From the NCBI GenBank assembly GCA_035771165.1, contig JAWNZC010000421.1, positions 3,475,001 to 3,539,000 of the forward strand: DNA of 64,000 nt, read 5' to 3'. Of this stretch, positions 63,501 to 64,000 are shown in pieces. How positions within the stretch are numbered: the stretch's first letter is position 1; every line of letters begins with the position of its first letter. The notes beneath the pieces are model-generated. The model searched no databases, was not told the origin of the DNA, and saw only the letters and a program-made list of their open reading frames with translations. The position numbers and the translations under genes were made by a program. Source of the DNA: Paragorgia papillata. Its lineage: Eukaryota > Cnidaria > Anthozoa > Scleralcyonacea > Coralliidae.

Positions 63501-64000
63501 AAGAAAGAAATCTAGCAAAGTCATTGCGAGCTCCATATGCGAGACTGTACTAACTATGCTTCCAGAAACTGTAAACAGAAACTCTTTCTTTTTTTCATAC
63601 ACGCCAACTTCACAAGTAATAGCCATATGGTATTCATTTATTATCTCTACTTAAAATGTGGTAATTTGTTTCCCTGGCGATAAACGACAATCAAATTTAG
63701 ATTTTCAAATTTGGCAATTTTAAGCTTTCTAGTGTTTCATTATAAACTATCAACACAAGTTAAAAAAAAACCCCACCATCTTTAACTTATTAAGTTAAGT
63801 TGAATTACTATATAATAAATTAAGAACATTCGTTTTCAACTTTAAAAGTTATTTTCGTTTCTTTATAAAAGTTAAAGAATTCCTAATAATTATTATACAA
63901 TACAGAAACATATTTACCGGACAACTAGTTAATAATTTTGTTTCCACGACCTTATTAAAATATGGATGCCCTTCTCTTGGCTTGATATAGAAACCAAGGT
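63501..64000. other. window edge, nothing recognised
   Basis: AT-rich sequence without coding features or repeat limits. Confidence 0.4.

Overview
The window is eukaryotic and almost certainly animal. It is AT-rich, its genes are split by GT-AG introns, and non-coding sequence dominates. Several repeats resemble dispersed elements I remember from coral and anemone genomes: the TCTAACGCCAGACGATTTTA repeat, MITEs carrying CAATATGGCCGCC, and an element with CAGTCAACTCTCG ends. Together with a 7TM receptor set of cnidarian flavour, this makes an anthozoan cnidarian the best guess. That is inference, not proof.

Seven genes could be built exon by exon, five of them with a complete reading frame. 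From left to right they are: a TauE/SafE-type membrane transporter (minus, 1386-2797, 5' end not found); a complete four-exon rhodopsin-class GPCR (minus, 6355-10705); two candidate exons of an unidentified secreted-looking protein (minus, 13591-13722); a two-exon small type I membrane protein I do not recognise (minus, 26615-27870); a single-exon C19orf12-like glycine-zipper protein (plus, 29240-29653); a 13-exon adhesion GPCR of about 1594 residues (minus, 32822-46242); and a tandem pair on the minus strand, NUF2 (18 coding exons, 51534-59843) directly upstream of ribosomal protein uS19/RPS15 (3 exons, 49071-50958). Splice phase was checked at every junction. NUF2 has one break, a probable 1-base homopolymer insertion.

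The rest is intergenic or intronic and rich in small non-autonomous DNA transposons. Those with readable ends include four groups: elements with 7-bp target duplications (586-960, 26238-26521, 58970-59244); TA-flanked MITEs (4993-5380, 12329-12572, 32310-32666, 42593-42753, 43095-43262, 44371-44579, 57190-57447); a Tigger/pogo-like element with a nested MITE (43061-43777); and a hAT-type element with an 8-bp target duplication (30794-31883). There are also a tandem array of tRNA-derived SINE heads in an RPS15 intron, 5S-rRNA-like SINE copies, a CR1/L2-type LINE 3' end in a NUF2 intron, long palindromes, and very long micro- and minisatellites. One minisatellite (27-bp unit) is coding and builds the mucin-like stalk of the adhesion GPCR.

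No prokaryotic system, CRISPR array or viral gene was seen. The most noteworthy points are the coding minisatellite and duplicated tail motif of the adhesion GPCR, the unrecognised small type I membrane protein, the tandem SINE heads, the 119-bp tandem amplification of a MITE end, and an 86-bp-arm palindrome carrying a hammerhead-like core.
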